NCBI GenBank assembly: GCA_030734395.1
Contig: JAUZTG010000011.1
Coordinates: 372,001-436,000 of the forward strand
DNA: 64,000 nt
From: Sarocladium kiliense
Taxonomy: Eukaryota > Ascomycota > Sordariomycetes > Hypocreales > Sarocladiaceae
Direction of reading: 5' to 3'
Position 1 is the stretch's first letter. Each line of letters opens with the position of its first letter. The notes beneath the pieces were generated by a model. That model searched no databases. It was given only the letters and a program-made list of their open reading frames with translations, and was not told where the DNA came from. The position numbers and the translations under genes are program-made. Shown here one piece after another: positions 13,101 through 25,387 of the stretch.

Positions 13101-14226
13101 AGATGGATGTGAAGAAGCGTGTGGTTGTGATCAAGCACTTTGTGGCTGTGGCCGACGTAAGTTTCACACCCCTGTCTCCCCAGATTGTGTCCCCGGAGAC
13201 AGCTGCAAGCTGGGTAGCATTGCATAAGGTACGAGGTGCATGTACTGACCCATCTGTTTCTCTTAGAAATGCCGGAGCCTGAACAATTTCTCGACACTGA
13301 CATCTATCATTTCTGCTTTGGGCACTGCCCCTATTGCTCGTTTGAAGCGGACCTGGGACCAGGTCCCACGGAATACCGGCAACGTTTTGGAGAGCATGCG
13401 ACGCGTCATGGCCAGTACGAAAAACTTTGGGGAGTACCGCGAGGCTCTTCACGCAGCGAATCCGCCTTGTATTCCATTCTTTGGTAAGACGAACCACAGA
13501 CCTTGTGTTTTACGAGATCCTCCGTCTGGCGCTATTATTGTGTATTGACCCCAGAACAGGCGTATACTTGACTGATCTTACTTTCATCGAGGACGGTATT
13601 CCGTCCATCATCAAGAAGACCAACCTCATTAACTTTGCCAAGCGCGCAAAGACAGCCGAGGTGATTCGTGACATTCAGCAGTACCAGAACGTTGGCTATT
13701 CGCTACAGCCAGTGCCTGAACTGCAAGATTACATCTTGACAAATATGCAAGCAGCAGGGGACGTACACGAGATGTACGACAAGAGCCTGCAGGTCGAGCC
13801 GCGTGAGCGGGAGGACGAGAAGATCGTGAGGTATGTAGCATTGAGCCCGACTGTTGCGTATAGTGGGGGTACAGCACTCTCTTTTCGATGAGTTACAAGA
13901 CAAAAAGGGGAGAAGGGGACGGGATCGGCAACGAATCGAGCTTGTTTTCTGTTCCGAATTGGACGAAATGGGGCTGTACTTCATGGATTTGCACACGGGT
14001 GAAGGAAGAGAGAGGAGGGGTGCAGCAACGCATCGGATGGTTCCCCATTATCTGGTCGTGGCTTGCCTCTCTCCTCTTCCCCCCTCCCTCCTTGATTCAA
14101 TGCCGGCTCCCTCCCTTCTCATCTCCATCCCATCCCTACGCTACACACCCTTGCCGCATTGGGACCAAATGCTTACTTGTATTGCTTTCTGCTTCCAGGG
14201 TTCTGGCCGAGTCTGGCTTCCTATGA
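10142..14226 (+). CDS. CDC25: SH3-domain Ras guanine-nucleotide exchange factor (Cdc25 family)
   Basis: Activates Ras at the membrane by exchanging GDP for GTP, feeding the cAMP/PKA pathway (family knowledge). Five exons: 10142-10798, 10865-13156, 13267-13483, 13560-13830, 14199-14226; 1154 aa. N-terminal SH3 at about 16-70 (ALYDY...GWWDG...GWFPSNY), then a WW-like segment near 126-155 (FWIP...DGRLFYYN) whose second Trp is replaced (SMELP). RasGEF_N spans about 712-850 (LLTYRSFTDARELFEML). The catalytic RasGEF domain runs from about 895 (FLDIDVTEFARQL) through ARLKRTWDQV and VYLTDLTFIEDG to near the end. The start has a CCATCATGA context. The last intron (368 nt) is long for this window and leads to a 28-nt final exon encoding VLAESGFL after a split Arg codon, a typical end for this family. 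Confidence 0.92.
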
Positions 14227-14316
14227 AATCGCGGCACCCAGTCACCGGATGTTGGTTGGATCATGGTGCATCAACAGGGGTTCATGGCGGATTGAGATCT
14301 CGGCTCCCAATGTGCG

Positions 14317-14334
14317 CCCCCCCCCCCCCCCCCC
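14317..14334 (+). repeat. Poly-C homopolymer, 18 nt
   Basis: Uninterrupted run of 18 C about 90 nt downstream of the RasGEF stop codon, in its probable 3' UTR. Confidence 0.9.
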
Positions 14335-15609
14335 TTCTTCATGCCACCCCTCTCCACCTTCCCATACCCTGCTTCCGTCTGAAGTGAGGCTTTCCGAGTG
14401 AAGGCTCCACCCACCGGGCCCAAGAACGGACATGAGGTCCTGCCCACAGTACAGCGCACGATGGCAGGACGGGTGAGCGCATGGTAGGAAGGGGCATTGG
14501 CTGCAGGATCCGTCTGCTTTGTGCATAAATTCCGGGGCACCCCAGCAGCGATACCGACCCAATGTGGTCGGAGCCAGCTGCTCGTTGCAAGCCGAGCTGG
14601 CAATGGAGTGATGGTGCCTGATTCACTCCAGCTACTAATGCCCACATTGCATATTACCCGGCTGGGGAGTCGTCATCGAAGGTGACCGATAGCTCCTTCA
14701 GCCTCGCAGGCCGCCATGGGTCGAAGCTCGGGGCCCGGTTTCGGCCGGCGGAGTGGATAGCCAACAGTTATGCGGTGTGGAGGCGGGGGATGAACATGGC
14801 TGGCGAAAGCAGCCGTGCAGCCAGCTGCAGGCTTGCTCGTTGGAGGCTCGGGGTTGGGTCCGGGGGAGGGGCGATGTGCAGGAGCACGATGGAATGAAGA
14901 GAGGGGGGCCAAGCTTTGTCGAGTGTGTTCGATTGTGTTCGGATGGAGCAGTGGAGTGAACGAGGGGGGCGTGTGCACCCTACATGCCAATATTGTGTTC
15001 TCGCGTGCATATACCATATACCTCGCTTGCCCAAAGGAGGGCAGGTCAGGAACATCGTTTACCAGTTCCTGCTCTAAGAGCCTTGTTTATCTCGTTCTTA
15101 ATCTTTTTGCTCATCATCCTGCTTGGGGTTCTTGGTGTGTCTGTTTATCTACTCGGGATGTCTTTTTCTCTTCTTCTTGCACATTTTATGTGGAGGGATT
15201 AGGTTGCGGGGGGAGGGGCCGCCGTGGACGGGAGGAGAGAGTCCGGCTTGGAGGAGGGAAAATGGGTGAGAAGACGGCGAAGGTGAGGGACGATGAGTGA
15301 GGTGTTTGTAAAGGGGATGGGGGTTCAAGTCATCAGGCGACACACTAGAGGTCGCTTGCCTGGGGTGGTGAAGGAGGAGGGGGCACAAACAGATTTCGCA
15401 GATTTTGGCTAAGGGACGGAGTGTATGGGAAGGTTGGATAGTATAGGAGTCCGTATACTACGTACTTTCTCCTGACATCATGCGTTTTGCGTTCCGATTC
15501 GACCGCGTGAGTGTGCAGAGGGATGAATTGTCTGGATTCAGTCGTTCGGGGGTTTCCCGCTTCAAGTTCGTCTTGCTTTTGATTGCACAGCATGGAGATT
15601 TAAAGAATT

Positions 15610-15623
15610 GGGGGGGGGGGGGG
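15610..15623 (+). repeat. Poly-G homopolymer, 14 nt
   Basis: Uninterrupted run of 14 G in the same gene-free interval as the C18 tract. Confidence 0.9.
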
Positions 15624-17595
15624 TTCTTCTTCAAAGGGACAGTCGAATCCTACACGACCTGACCATGATCGGATGAAAAAGAAAGAAAGCGGCCAGGGGG
15701 GGTTTACAGGTGTGGGAAGGAACAGGGATGGCTGGCTCGTTTGTGTTGGGCTGAAGCCGGAAAAGGTCTAGAAAGAAAACGAGGCGAGGTAGCTATTCTT
15801 CCCGGGAGGAGAGAGCCATCAGGAACGAAATCCTTGTTTGGGTTTGGGAACTGGGATGGAGTTGAGACTATTTGACACTTGAGCTGCAGCCACGCGGGTT
15901 GGTCGGGTTGATCATGCGGACTTTTTTTTCTTAACCCAGTCGAATGTGGGCAGGGGGTTGTTGGTGGGCAGCCTGGTATGGGTGAGGCTCGTCAGCAGCA
16001 GGCTGGAACGTCTACGAGATTGAGTTGTGTGGTGTACTTGGCGAGCGAGACGAGAGTCAGGTAATAGACAATACGGAGTCGACGGAACTACTGGAACCGA
16101 GGCATGGAGAGAGTGGAACAGCAGATTCCATGGCGGGGAATGCGAGCAATGTTTAAAGTCCAAGTCGTGCGGGATGTTATGCCCAAGGCCACTGAGTGGT
16201 GTGGTGTGTGTGTGTATTTATCCGTCAATGGAGAATAGCACGGCGCCAGCCAGGGTGAATGGCAGGCAGAAGATTGGGTGGCTAGGAACTGACCAGAGGC
16301 AGTCCGAAGGATTGACTGCAATAGCCCTCTGCATGTTATGAAGCTGGTCGAGTGGATGGACAGAGACGGTTGGTCAGTGCCGTCGGATACGTGGTGTAGA
16401 ACGGGGGGGCATACATAGCTTGGAGCGGTATAGGGGGATGCAGTGGTGTGTTGGTTATGCTAAGGCACGATGACGGAGAGAAAGAGAAGACAGAGGCGCA
16501 GGTTGGTTCCAAGTTGATGGAGACAAATGTATTTTAATTCAGGCCCAAGCCGATATGCGACAATGACGAGGTAGGAGTAAAAAGATCGGATGAACGCAGA
16601 TGGTCCGAAAGGAACATGTGAACTACAGCAAAAGGGAAAAAGGCTTATTTGTCCCGCATTATTGGTATGACTGCCTGCCTGCCTGCATGGGGGACAGCGA
16701 TGCCCAGCAAATCGTAGCGTGGCATTGCAGACCACACTCCCCGGACATGCGGGCCGAGGGGATGCAATGCATGAAGATGGCCTCTCGGTGTTTTGCCCCA
16801 TGCATTTTCGCATGTCCACACTTCTTGTGACCCTCTCCCCCCGCCTTCTCTTCGTCTGGGGAAGATGGGGGAGAGGCAGTGGAGTTTTGTGAGGATGGAT
16901 AAACTCGAGAAAAGGATCTTGGACGGAACGGGTTTGGACAAGTGTTGGGGTTTCTCGAGCCAGGCTTTAGGGTAGGTCGAGTGGACATAAAAGGGCATGG
17001 GGCGCATGAGACAGGGTTGCCAAACGTCTGACAGGAACGAGGAAGGGAGGAAGCTCAACCCGAACCACCGTGTTTGTTGGTTCGGATTGCGGGAGCCACG
17101 GGCGGGGCCTAGTTGTCGACGAAAGTTCGGTCCAGTTCAGCAGCAGGGGTTACGGACACGGCACGGCCCAGGCTGCTTCTGGTCAGGTGTTTATCCAAAG
17201 AAGGATTGTGAGAGGGCAGGGGGGGTTGACGTTGAGTGTCAGGGAGGTCTATGCGGTCACCTCTGCTGTGAGAAAGTGAAAAAGAGGAGGTACTGGTAGA
17301 ATAGTCGACGTAGGGTAAGCTGGAGCGAAGTGTCTGGTAGTGCTGGGAGCTAGATGTGTTGTGTGTTCGTTCACATTTCACCCAGTCAGTTGATGCGAGG
17401 ATTGAAGTAGTGTGCTAAAGATTATTGATTCAGCGGGGGGGTATAAAAGTCAACACAGCGAAGACAGTGAACGATTGAAAACAACATGGTCAGAGCAAAC
17501 AACCTCCAACATCACTCCTTCCCTTCTTCGACCCAATGACAACAAGCCTCTCAGCCTCAGAGGCTCACAGACATGGACTTTCAGAGACCAGGGGC

Positions 17596-18479
17596 TCATG
17601 ACTTGTGGAACTTAGCCTTGATCCTGTCCTTGAGACTCCTCTTCCCAGATCCAGACCCAGACTTGCCATCCTTCTCGCCGTGATCAATGCCCCTCTCCTC
17701 CATAAGACCTGCATCATACTCATTAGCCATGCCATCCGTATTCTCCACACAGGAAAACTCCTGCTCGAAAGGAACGGGGAAGAACTTACGATCAGCTTCC
17801 CGTCCAGCTCCCGGTTTCGACGCATCGAAATCACCTCCATCAGCAGCCAACCCACTAGCATGCACAAGCTTCTCCCCGCTCCCCAGCTCTCCCTTAGTAG
17901 TTTCACTCTCCTCCTCCTTCTTCTCCTCGCTCTTCACCTCCTCATTCCCTACCGCACCCGCGTTGCCGCCATGCTCCTTTGCCAGCACCTCCACCGGCTT
18001 CGGTCCAGGACCAGTAGGCTGCTCTGAGCTGGTCGCTTCCTCTGGGTTGTCCGAGGTGTCGGTGGGGTTGGGCTTGGGGTCAGTTTGGCCGGCGGAGGTG
18101 TCGCCTTTGGGGGCGGGTTCGGTGGAGGTTGTGGCGGCGGCGACAGGGTCGTCGGTAACGCGGAGGGGGTTTTGAGATTCGGTGCCGGGGGTCGGGGTTG
18201 GGAGGGTTTCGAATCTCTTCTGGTCTTCGGGGTCTGTTTATCATTGTGTTAGTTACCACCGCTGTTAGATCGGTTGAAGAGTTGAGGGCACGCACCTAGG
18301 TTGCCGGCATCGTAAGGCTCGCCCTTGGACACATCGCCAGTTCGGCCGGATACAGGCTCCTTCTTATCACTTCCATCACCAAAGATGGTCTTGCTGGCCA
18401 CGCTGGCCACGTTGGTGATAGTCTCCATATTGGCAGTTCCTGCGCCTGTACCGCCAGAAGTGTTAGGACCGGTGCTCAT
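17596..18479 (-). CDS. Acidic low-complexity orphan protein with basic C-terminal tail
   Basis: Not assigned to a family. Exons 18479-18296, 18233-17790, 17708-17596 give 246 aa. Both introns have good signals: the first has an ACTAAC branch point, the second a GTAAGT donor and CTAAT branch. The second intron is 81 nt, a multiple of three without stops, so retention would insert 27 residues in frame. The protein is hydrophilic: Gly/Thr-rich start, Pro/Thr/Glu-rich middle (LPTPTPGTES), an EEKKEEESE segment, and a basic amphipathic end (KRSLKDRIKAKFHKS). No signal peptide or membrane segment is visible. Similar basic tails occur on small stress-induced, intrinsically disordered fungal proteins, so a stress-related role is a weak inference. 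Confidence 0.65.
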
Positions 18480-19747
18480 GACGAACGATAATACTCTGAA
18501 CACTATTGAAAGAAAGATGAAGCCAGTGCTCAAATAAACAAAAGGATGTAACGAACACGTTTTCCTTCCAGAGTGGCAGCAGACTTGGCGCTCTTTTCAA
18601 CTTACTTTGACAGCGTGATCGACAAGGCTGACGTGTGGATATGGCGGTTATTGTTATGCTCGCTTCGACGTCGATTGATAGAACAGTAGTGATTCAAACA
18701 CAATGACAGAAGAATGACTCGATTTCTGACCTTCCAAGACGGATAACTCGGCTTCAGAATCGTGGAGATGGTGTGGGCGGACAGCAGCGTGTACATAAGT
18801 TTAAATGCGTGCGCATTTGTCGTGGGAAGAGCAGAGTAGTAGGGGAGGGGGGCAAGCCTGGCCTCTGACGTCGTTGGTGCTGCAAGGGCCCTTGTTTTAC
18901 CTTGTGCTGCCTTGGACTTTTCGCACCCCCACTTGGTCCTAAGCCACAGATCTCAGGGAAGAGTGGGAAAGGAAAGGATGAGATGGGCTGGCTGCCGAGA
19001 CAGTTCAGGGCTGGCGGAGGACCCCGCTGGGGCAGGTCGAGGGTGCTTGGGAAGCTTGTCTTTGAGATGGGGTCTTTCGTCATCTTGGCGGATACCTCAG
19101 CCTCATGAAGTCAAGGAAGAGGAGAGTTTCACTTGTCCAAGCATTGCTTTGAGCTATAAATTATGTGCCATCCTATTATTGACGGTCAATGCTGAAGCTA
19201 ATCGACTGGATCTCGTGTGAGGCAACAGCCAACAGATCCAAAGGTACCACTGCACCAACCTGTCCTCAGGTATGACGTCCTCCGCTGTTGGCCCCCTGCA
19301 GGATGCACGCCATCGGCGCCGATCTCATTTTCTGGGTTGCCTGCCCAGCCCGCGTTGGTTGTTGCTATTCGTAGGATGGCATGATGGCATTACTTTCTGG
19401 AAGTTCTCTCAGCTTCTGCTTCTGATGCGAGTGATCAATTCTTATTGCAAAAACAAAGCAACTTGCTTCTTGCTGTGATTCAAAATTGTATACGTCATTT
19501 ACCGGGGATGGGACGGGGTGGGGCTCAGCGGCGGAAACGGTGGACAAGAACGGTGCCCGAAATGAAGCACGGCAAACGGTGGGGGTGGGGCCATGGTTGC
19601 TCACACGCTGTGTCGACCTGAATTGCCAGTGATCGACGAGTCTAGAAACAGAGAACAAATTGTGTTTGAGGTGAAGTGTTGACAATGGAAACTAGTACAT
19701 GTTCTTCGTGTATTCTAAAGTGTTCTCCAAGATGGAACTCAATGCAC
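18480..19747. other. Intergenic interval: promoter of the acidic orphan and 3' flank of the GH127 gene
   Basis: About 1.27 kb with no supportable ORF. The segment next to 18480 should contain the orphan's promoter; the segment next to 19747 should contain the GH127 3' UTR. No repeat or RNA gene was seen. Confidence 0.55.
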
Positions 19748-21830
19748 TTACTGCTTCTCCGGGAAGACATTCCCAATCCTGCCGCTGCCATTCACCATCC
19801 CTACACGCATCTGCCCATTGCCGCCTCTGTTGCATCGGAAGTAGTACGGAACCAAAACCAACTCGCGCGCCTCCTGCTCATCATCTACCACACCTGAAGA
19901 ACTCCTTGTCCAGCACTTCGTCCGGAGCTCAACGTACTCATTACCACTCTGCTCATCCCTCCGGTTCACCTCCGTCACAGGAGAGCCCATCTTGAGCACC
20001 ACGTCCTTGAAGTGATTGGTTTCCCATGTGTTGTCCACATCTTCTGCGCAGTACACGATTGGGCCTCGAGCTAGAGCCAGCGTGTTTTGGTTGGTGTAGG
20101 GGTGAGGTGAGAGGTAGCGTGGCTCGAAACCCTTAATGTCTAGGGAGAATCGAGGGTTCTGGGCCAGGTATGCCGAGTCAAGGACGATGTACCCGTTTTC
20201 AATCTTCAAGGCATCTGTCTGAGCCGCTGGTTCAAGTGCATAGCCACCTTTGCACCATGCAGGCAGCCTCAGACGGAGGGTAACAGGCAATTGGGTGCCC
20301 GTAACCGAAAGCTCGAAAGATACCTTGCCTTCCCACGGCCAGTTCGACTCCTGCCGAAGCTTTACAGATGCGTCCTCGCTGACCTTGAAGTTAAGCTCAG
20401 CCGTAGTATACAAATGTACGGTGATGGAGATGTGGTCCTTGTCAACAACTTGATCCCACAAGTATCCTCCGATGCTTCCATAAAGACGTGTGACATTGGG
20501 AGGGCAGCATGCGCACCAAAACCAATCGTTTCTGACACTCTTGGTTTGTTCTGAGCTCGCAAGCTGGTTGTCGTAGGTGAACTTCTTTCCGTCCGTGCTC
20601 ATAGACGTCATAACATTGTTGTAAAGACAGAGTTCCATGATATCTGCGTAGGATGAGTCGAGATCGATGTGCAGCATCCTTTCAGCGAGCATCATGACAC
20701 CGATAGACGCACAAGTCTCAGCGTAGCAACCGCCTTCATCTGTGCCCTGAGGAAGGAAATAATCGAGTCCGAAGCCCTCCCACTGTTTGATCGCACCAAT
20801 GCCACCAGTGATGTACATCTTCTTATCCACCATATTCGCCCACAGCCTTCTCAGTGTCTCGATCCACGTGTCTTTCTCAGACCGCTCAAGCTCCGTGGAC
20901 GGCGAGTCTGAGAGAGCGACAAGATCAGCGACTGCAGTGAGCAAGTACATTGCTCTGACACTATGACCCTCGATCGTGGGCTGATCCTTGATCAAAGTAT
21001 GAGCCTGATTGTACCAGTAGGCTCGGTTCTCGGGGTAACAATCTGGCCGCTTCCAAGGCGTTTCATTGCGTAGTTCCGCCTCATAGTCATAGTAGTGTTT
21101 GCCGTCTTGACCCTTTGGGTTTCCACGCTCAGTCAAGAAGTATTTGGCCAGGTCATACGAATGCCGATGGTGAGTAGCAGCGTAGAACCGGAGAAGGGCC
21201 AGCTCAATTTCAGGATGACCAGGGTAGCCCTTCAATTGCCCGTCCGCTGGGCCGAACTTCTTGTGTATCAACGCAATATATCGTTTCAGTGGATCGACTA
21301 GTAAGTCGTTCTCATAATATTGTGTATGTGCAATAGCCGCTTCAATTAGGTGACCAGCATTGTATCTGAACGAAGACCAAAGTCAGCAATCATGGTGCCA
21401 CAAAAATGAGGTATGGGAAAACATACAACTCGTGCATGTCTCTAAGGTTCGACCATTTCTTGTCCGGCTCCACGACCGTGTAATGGACGTTGAGATATCC
21501 ATCGTCCTGCTGCGCTCCCCGAATCATCTCCACGAGCTCCTTGACAGTTGTATCAAGCTCTGCGTCATAACTTTCCTGGAGAAAGTAGCACGCGCCCTCA
21601 ATCCACTTTGCGATATCGCTGTCCCAGAATAGATGGAAAGGGACTGGCCACATAGACTTGTCCTCGTAGATAGAGTGCCATTTGAGCTTGAAGCAATCGT
21701 ATCTGCCAGTCGACTTGATTTGATCAAGCTGCGTTCTAAGTGTCGTCCGCGAAACGGTGTTTCGGACAGAGGACAGCAGAGAAGGGCCCGTGAAAGCCGT
21801 CTGACCAAAGGTTGTCTGGGGATACGACAT
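19748..21830 (-). CDS. Glycoside hydrolase family 127, probable beta-L-arabinofuranosidase
   Basis: Releases L-arabinofuranose from beta-arabino-oligosaccharides (family role; substrate not proven). Exons 21830-21427 and 21365-19748 give 673 aa. The 61-nt intron sits inside the hallmark motif, and splicing restores RDMHELYNAGHLIEAA. Zn/cysteine catalytic elements known from bacterial HypBA1 are present: E351-T-C353 in YAETCASIG, and C421-C422 in CACCPPN, where the first adjacent Cys corresponds to the nucleophile. The barrel motif GGIGAIKQWEGFGLDYFLP is also intact. No signal peptide is evident, so it probably acts inside the cell on imported oligosaccharides. The neighbouring dual-type regulator (453 bp away) and sugar transporter fit a catabolic cluster. 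Confidence 0.9.
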
Positions 21831-22090
21831 TGTGAGAACTGATCTCAGCTGCTTCCAAGGTTTGTACTTTACAATAAATTTGCAGGAAATGCTTCTGGAC
21901 CATGGACTGATGGAATTGGGCTGGGGGACCCCGGGTTTTGTTGTTTAAGCACAGCCCCGAACTTCATCATCCAGCGATCGCATACTTAGGTGGGAATGAC
22001 CCTAAGCTCTTCGCCATCACAAGCTCCTCATCTTCGCTGTGGGGTAAGAAACAAAATCTGGCTCCCTCCCGACTACTTGGTGTTGGTGAT

Positions 22091-22124
22091 CCCACCGGAA
22101 CACCCACCGGAGCATCCCACCGCA
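22091..22124 (+). promoter_or_regulatory. Tandem CCCACCGGA motifs upstream of GH127
   Basis: CCCACCGGA at 22091-22099 and again at 22103-22111, then CCCACCGCA at 22116-22124: three copies at 12-13 bp spacing, about 265 bp upstream of the GH127 start codon. The same 9-mer occurs at 25803-25811 in the regulator/transporter promoter. A candidate operator for the cluster regulator; binding is inferred from recurrence only. Confidence 0.4.
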
Positions 22125-22283
22125 GAAAGCACGTTCCAGACGTGTGCGGGGTGATGGTGGGACTTATACAGGGTTCATTGAGCATTCCGGAATTGGTCAC
22201 GGGAATATAGAGGTCACTCTGAGAGCTCTCTGGCTCGCTTCGTCGTCGCTAGGTCTCCAGAGTTTGAAACCGTCTATTTCCCC

Positions 22284-25200
22284 TCATGACGGGGCATTCG
22301 TCATGACGCGCGACGCCATTTGCAGGGTGCGGGCATACTCCGACTCCCGACCCCATGGAAATGCGACCTTCTCGATGATCTTCAATCCTTCCTTCAAGAT
22401 CTTCGCCGGACCCTGAGTCTCGAAAATGTCACCGACTCCGGCAACGAAAGCCTTGACTCTATCAGGTCGACCCTTCCGTACAAAGAACTGCACCATCTCG
22501 TCATCATTCGGCCGGTCGAGCCAGATGAAGCCGGGTTCTGAAGACGACTCAGATCCCGAGTCGTCATCGGGATCTGCCAACGTCGGACCTGAAATCTGAG
22601 ATGGACGCGAGACGTAATAGCTGTACGCCCAAAGGGTCAAGGTGGCTAGATAGATAGATTGAGGCTCATAGAAGGCGGCCGCAGAGAAGCGTCGGAGATG
22701 CCACCAAGTGACACCGCTGTGGATTAAGGTCAGCCTGGCCTTCGACTGTTACGGAGTCAGCTCGAGAGTAATGATGAACGGTCGGGCTTACAAACCTCGT
22801 CCCTGTGAGCCCAACGTAGGACCTCACTTTCTGCTTTATGGACATCGGCGGCGGATACATTCAGAGGAATCCCCTTCGCTCGGTTTGTCATGGATTGTAC
22901 GAGAATGAGGATCTCATCTATCGGCACGAGCAAGACGATACGGGACATGTGCAGGTGCAGCACCGTTGTGTGCTCCATACCTGAGTGCAAGGCAATGACA
23001 CCGTTGGCCCACCAGTGCAGAACATCAACGCAGTCGAGAGACGCGTTGCGCCAGGCTGAATAGGTTTCTGCCTCACTCAAGGCTAGTGGGGTCTGGTCGC
23101 TATGCGGCTGAGAGCCTGATAATCCAGGAGCAGTGGGAATCCATGTCGAAAGCGGCCGCCGGAAATACGATCTGACTTGCTGGATTTCGTGGTAAAGACC
23201 GTGGAGAACAATGATGCGACTGAACTCGCCGAGGTCAGGTTTGATCTCTCGATCAACAAAGAGACGGCGAACAGCTGATGCCAACGGCGGGTTTCCTTGA
23301 ATCTGTCAGACGTACTCAAATAACCTTCAGAAGTACTCACGCTCAGTCCGACCAAGTATTAGACTCCATTCGTGCTCGCTCGGTGCTGCCCACAAGCCAT
23401 CGTGTGGCAGATCTGCCAGAGGAAGCTGAGTGGGCAACATAGACCTCGTACCAAAATGGTAACACCCCATGATATCCATGGTCTGTCCGAGTTAGATGAC
23501 TGGTATCTATGTCTTAGAGCAACATACCCATATAGAATATCCCAAGCGACGCGCGGTCTCCTCCTTGACCCAAGTTTGCCAACGCGTAGAAGAGTCTTGA
23601 ACTGGGGTCGCTTGCGAGCCGCTAACAGGATCGATACCATAAAAGTGCCCGGCAGAAGACGAGAAAAGCCCGAGGTTTTCTGCACGACGTATCAAGCTTC
23701 CATGGTGAAGCAAAGCTCGATTCCGCATTTCCGTTGGGCCGTAGTACGTGAGGCCAATCTGACTTAGCAGAAAGGCCTGGAGGTAAAGCAACTCCATCAC
23801 CGGCTCCCGTTGTGAATTTGCTCGTCTTTGTAGAGCCGAGAAAAGGAACTCGTGTAATGGCACGACCATCCTGTCGAATTCCTCCGTTTTGGTGTAATGA
23901 CAGCCGATGGTGGCCATTGCCAGGGTAAGGATCCAATACTCGTTAGGTCCAGACAAAGTCTCATGGAATATTGGAAGTGATGGTAGAAATCGATTGAAGA
24001 ATAGCTGGACAACCATATCGAGTTGCTTGATCGACAAGAAACCCTCATCAACTAGCCGAGAGCTGTTTCCTTCAGTAGTGGTGTTGAATATCCGAAACTC
24101 GTTCAGTATGTGATCGTAGGTAGACTGCCACACTGACTTAGAGAAGTCAGGATCTGAAGGATATTGTGGTGTCAGCCCATGAATCGACGATCCGTGCGTT
24201 GGGGCTTCGTTCTGCAGAAGTTTTGAAATTGGGACCTGCGCATGAGCACCTGTGATTAAAGGTTCTTGCTGACTGTCTCTCTCGTAAGCTGTTGCTCTAG
24301 CGCTGCTGCTGGTAGCGTAGAGTCGCCCTCTGTCTATACTTCGGTAACTTCCCCTGGTGGAAGGCGTGCCCGGAGGTCCTGAAGCGGCAGAATGTACCGT
24401 CGGAGCATCTACACCCTCATTCCCACCTGAATCCCGAGGTGTCGGAGGCAGCATGCTGGGGCTTGGACCACCACTGGGTGCCAATGCCATATCTGACCTG
24501 AGACCGACCTCGAGGATCGACGTCCACTGCATGTTCCAGTCCTCACTAGCAGGCAGCCAATTCACATCAGGACCATTGCCCAGTCCTGCATTGGGAGGAT
24601 AAGCTGCGATACTTGGGGTGACAAGTCCCAAGAGCTGGGACTGATGCTCGGCTCTCCATGTATTAGGAGATGCCACCCTGGATCCCTGGTAAGCGTGGTA
24701 TGAGGCCTTTGCCCCGGTTTGTGGATGAACATCCTCCATCTCCTGCGATCCCGTTCCATTCTCTTCAATGGCGTTCCCAGCTGGGGTAGCAGCTTGAGAT
24801 CGGGGCATTGTGCTGGAGAAGACTTCATCTTCGGTTGGTTGTGCGATGGCGGCCCGGTATGGTGAAGGAGTAAGCAAGCTGCCATCATCGGAATCCCCAG
24901 TATGTGTCACACGATCCTCAATGCCAGGTTCGCAGCGATGTTTTGTTCTCTCCCTTCTTCGATATTGACATTTGATAGACTTCACCTCGCACCGACTGCA
25001 CGGTTCGCTTCTGCTACATCGCTCTCTTGCTTTTGCGCATGGCAAGCACGCTCGTTTCTGCCTCCGTAGCAGGTCATCTGCTCGGTCCATTGAACGATGG
25101 ACATATTCGTGGCGCAGGAGCACATCACTGTGTGCGGACGTGAGTGGCAGATTCACGACACCGTAAGACAATGGGCGCAAGACTGACCTGCGGGCAAAAC

Positions 25201-25387
25201 TCTTGCCGCACGTGGAACATACGTATGCCCGTGGGCTAGTGTGTGACTTTTCGTGCCTCTTCAAATGTTCCGGCCGCCTGAATGACTTCTGACAGTAACT
25301 ACAGCAGAAGGTTGAATCTGTTGTTGCTCGACCTGAAGGCGAGGCAGGTAAGGACCCGCGGGCGTCAGTCCCTGGCGTAGGCTCCAT
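22284..25387 (-). CDS. Transcription factor with two C2H2 fingers plus Zn(II)2Cys6 cluster and fungal TF domain
   Basis: Five exons: 25387-25188, 25127-23528, 23482-23341, 23295-22796, 22745-22284; 967 aa. Finger 1 at 29-49 (CSYC...HEKSH); finger 2 at 57-77 is made only after removal of the 60-nt intron (SFAR|SDVLLRHEYVH). The Zn2Cys6 cluster follows at 94-120 (C-x2-C-x6-C-x5-C-x2-C-x6-C). A Pro/Ser-rich linker leads to the fungal-specific TF domain (QLDMVVQLFFNRFLPSLPIF; then YSIW|TMDIMGCYHFGTRSM across an intron). Dual C2H2/C6 regulators are a known fungal class. It lies between the GH127 gene and a divergent sugar transporter, so pathway-specific control of that cluster is a reasonable inference. 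The start at 25387 is preceded by a very short uORF. Confidence 0.88.

Larger units (their letters stand above)
14227..17595. other. Gene-free interval downstream of the RasGEF gene
   Basis: About 3.4 kb between the RasGEF stop and the 3' end of the minus-strand orphan gene. ORFs here (up to 161 codons at 14815-15300) are low-complexity and match no family I recognise. It contains C18 and G14 homopolymers. A TATA-like GTATAAAAG lies at 17441-17449 on the plus strand with no gene behind it. Confidence 0.6.

Noticed and set aside
14815..15300. 161-codon plus-strand ORF downstream of the RasGEF gene
   Set aside because: Gly/Arg/Ser-rich low complexity, no start context, no motif.
17441..17449. 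GTATAAAAG as the promoter of a plus-strand gene at 17.6-18.2 kb
   Set aside because: The open plus-strand frames there are antisense shadows of the orphan gene at 17596-18479.
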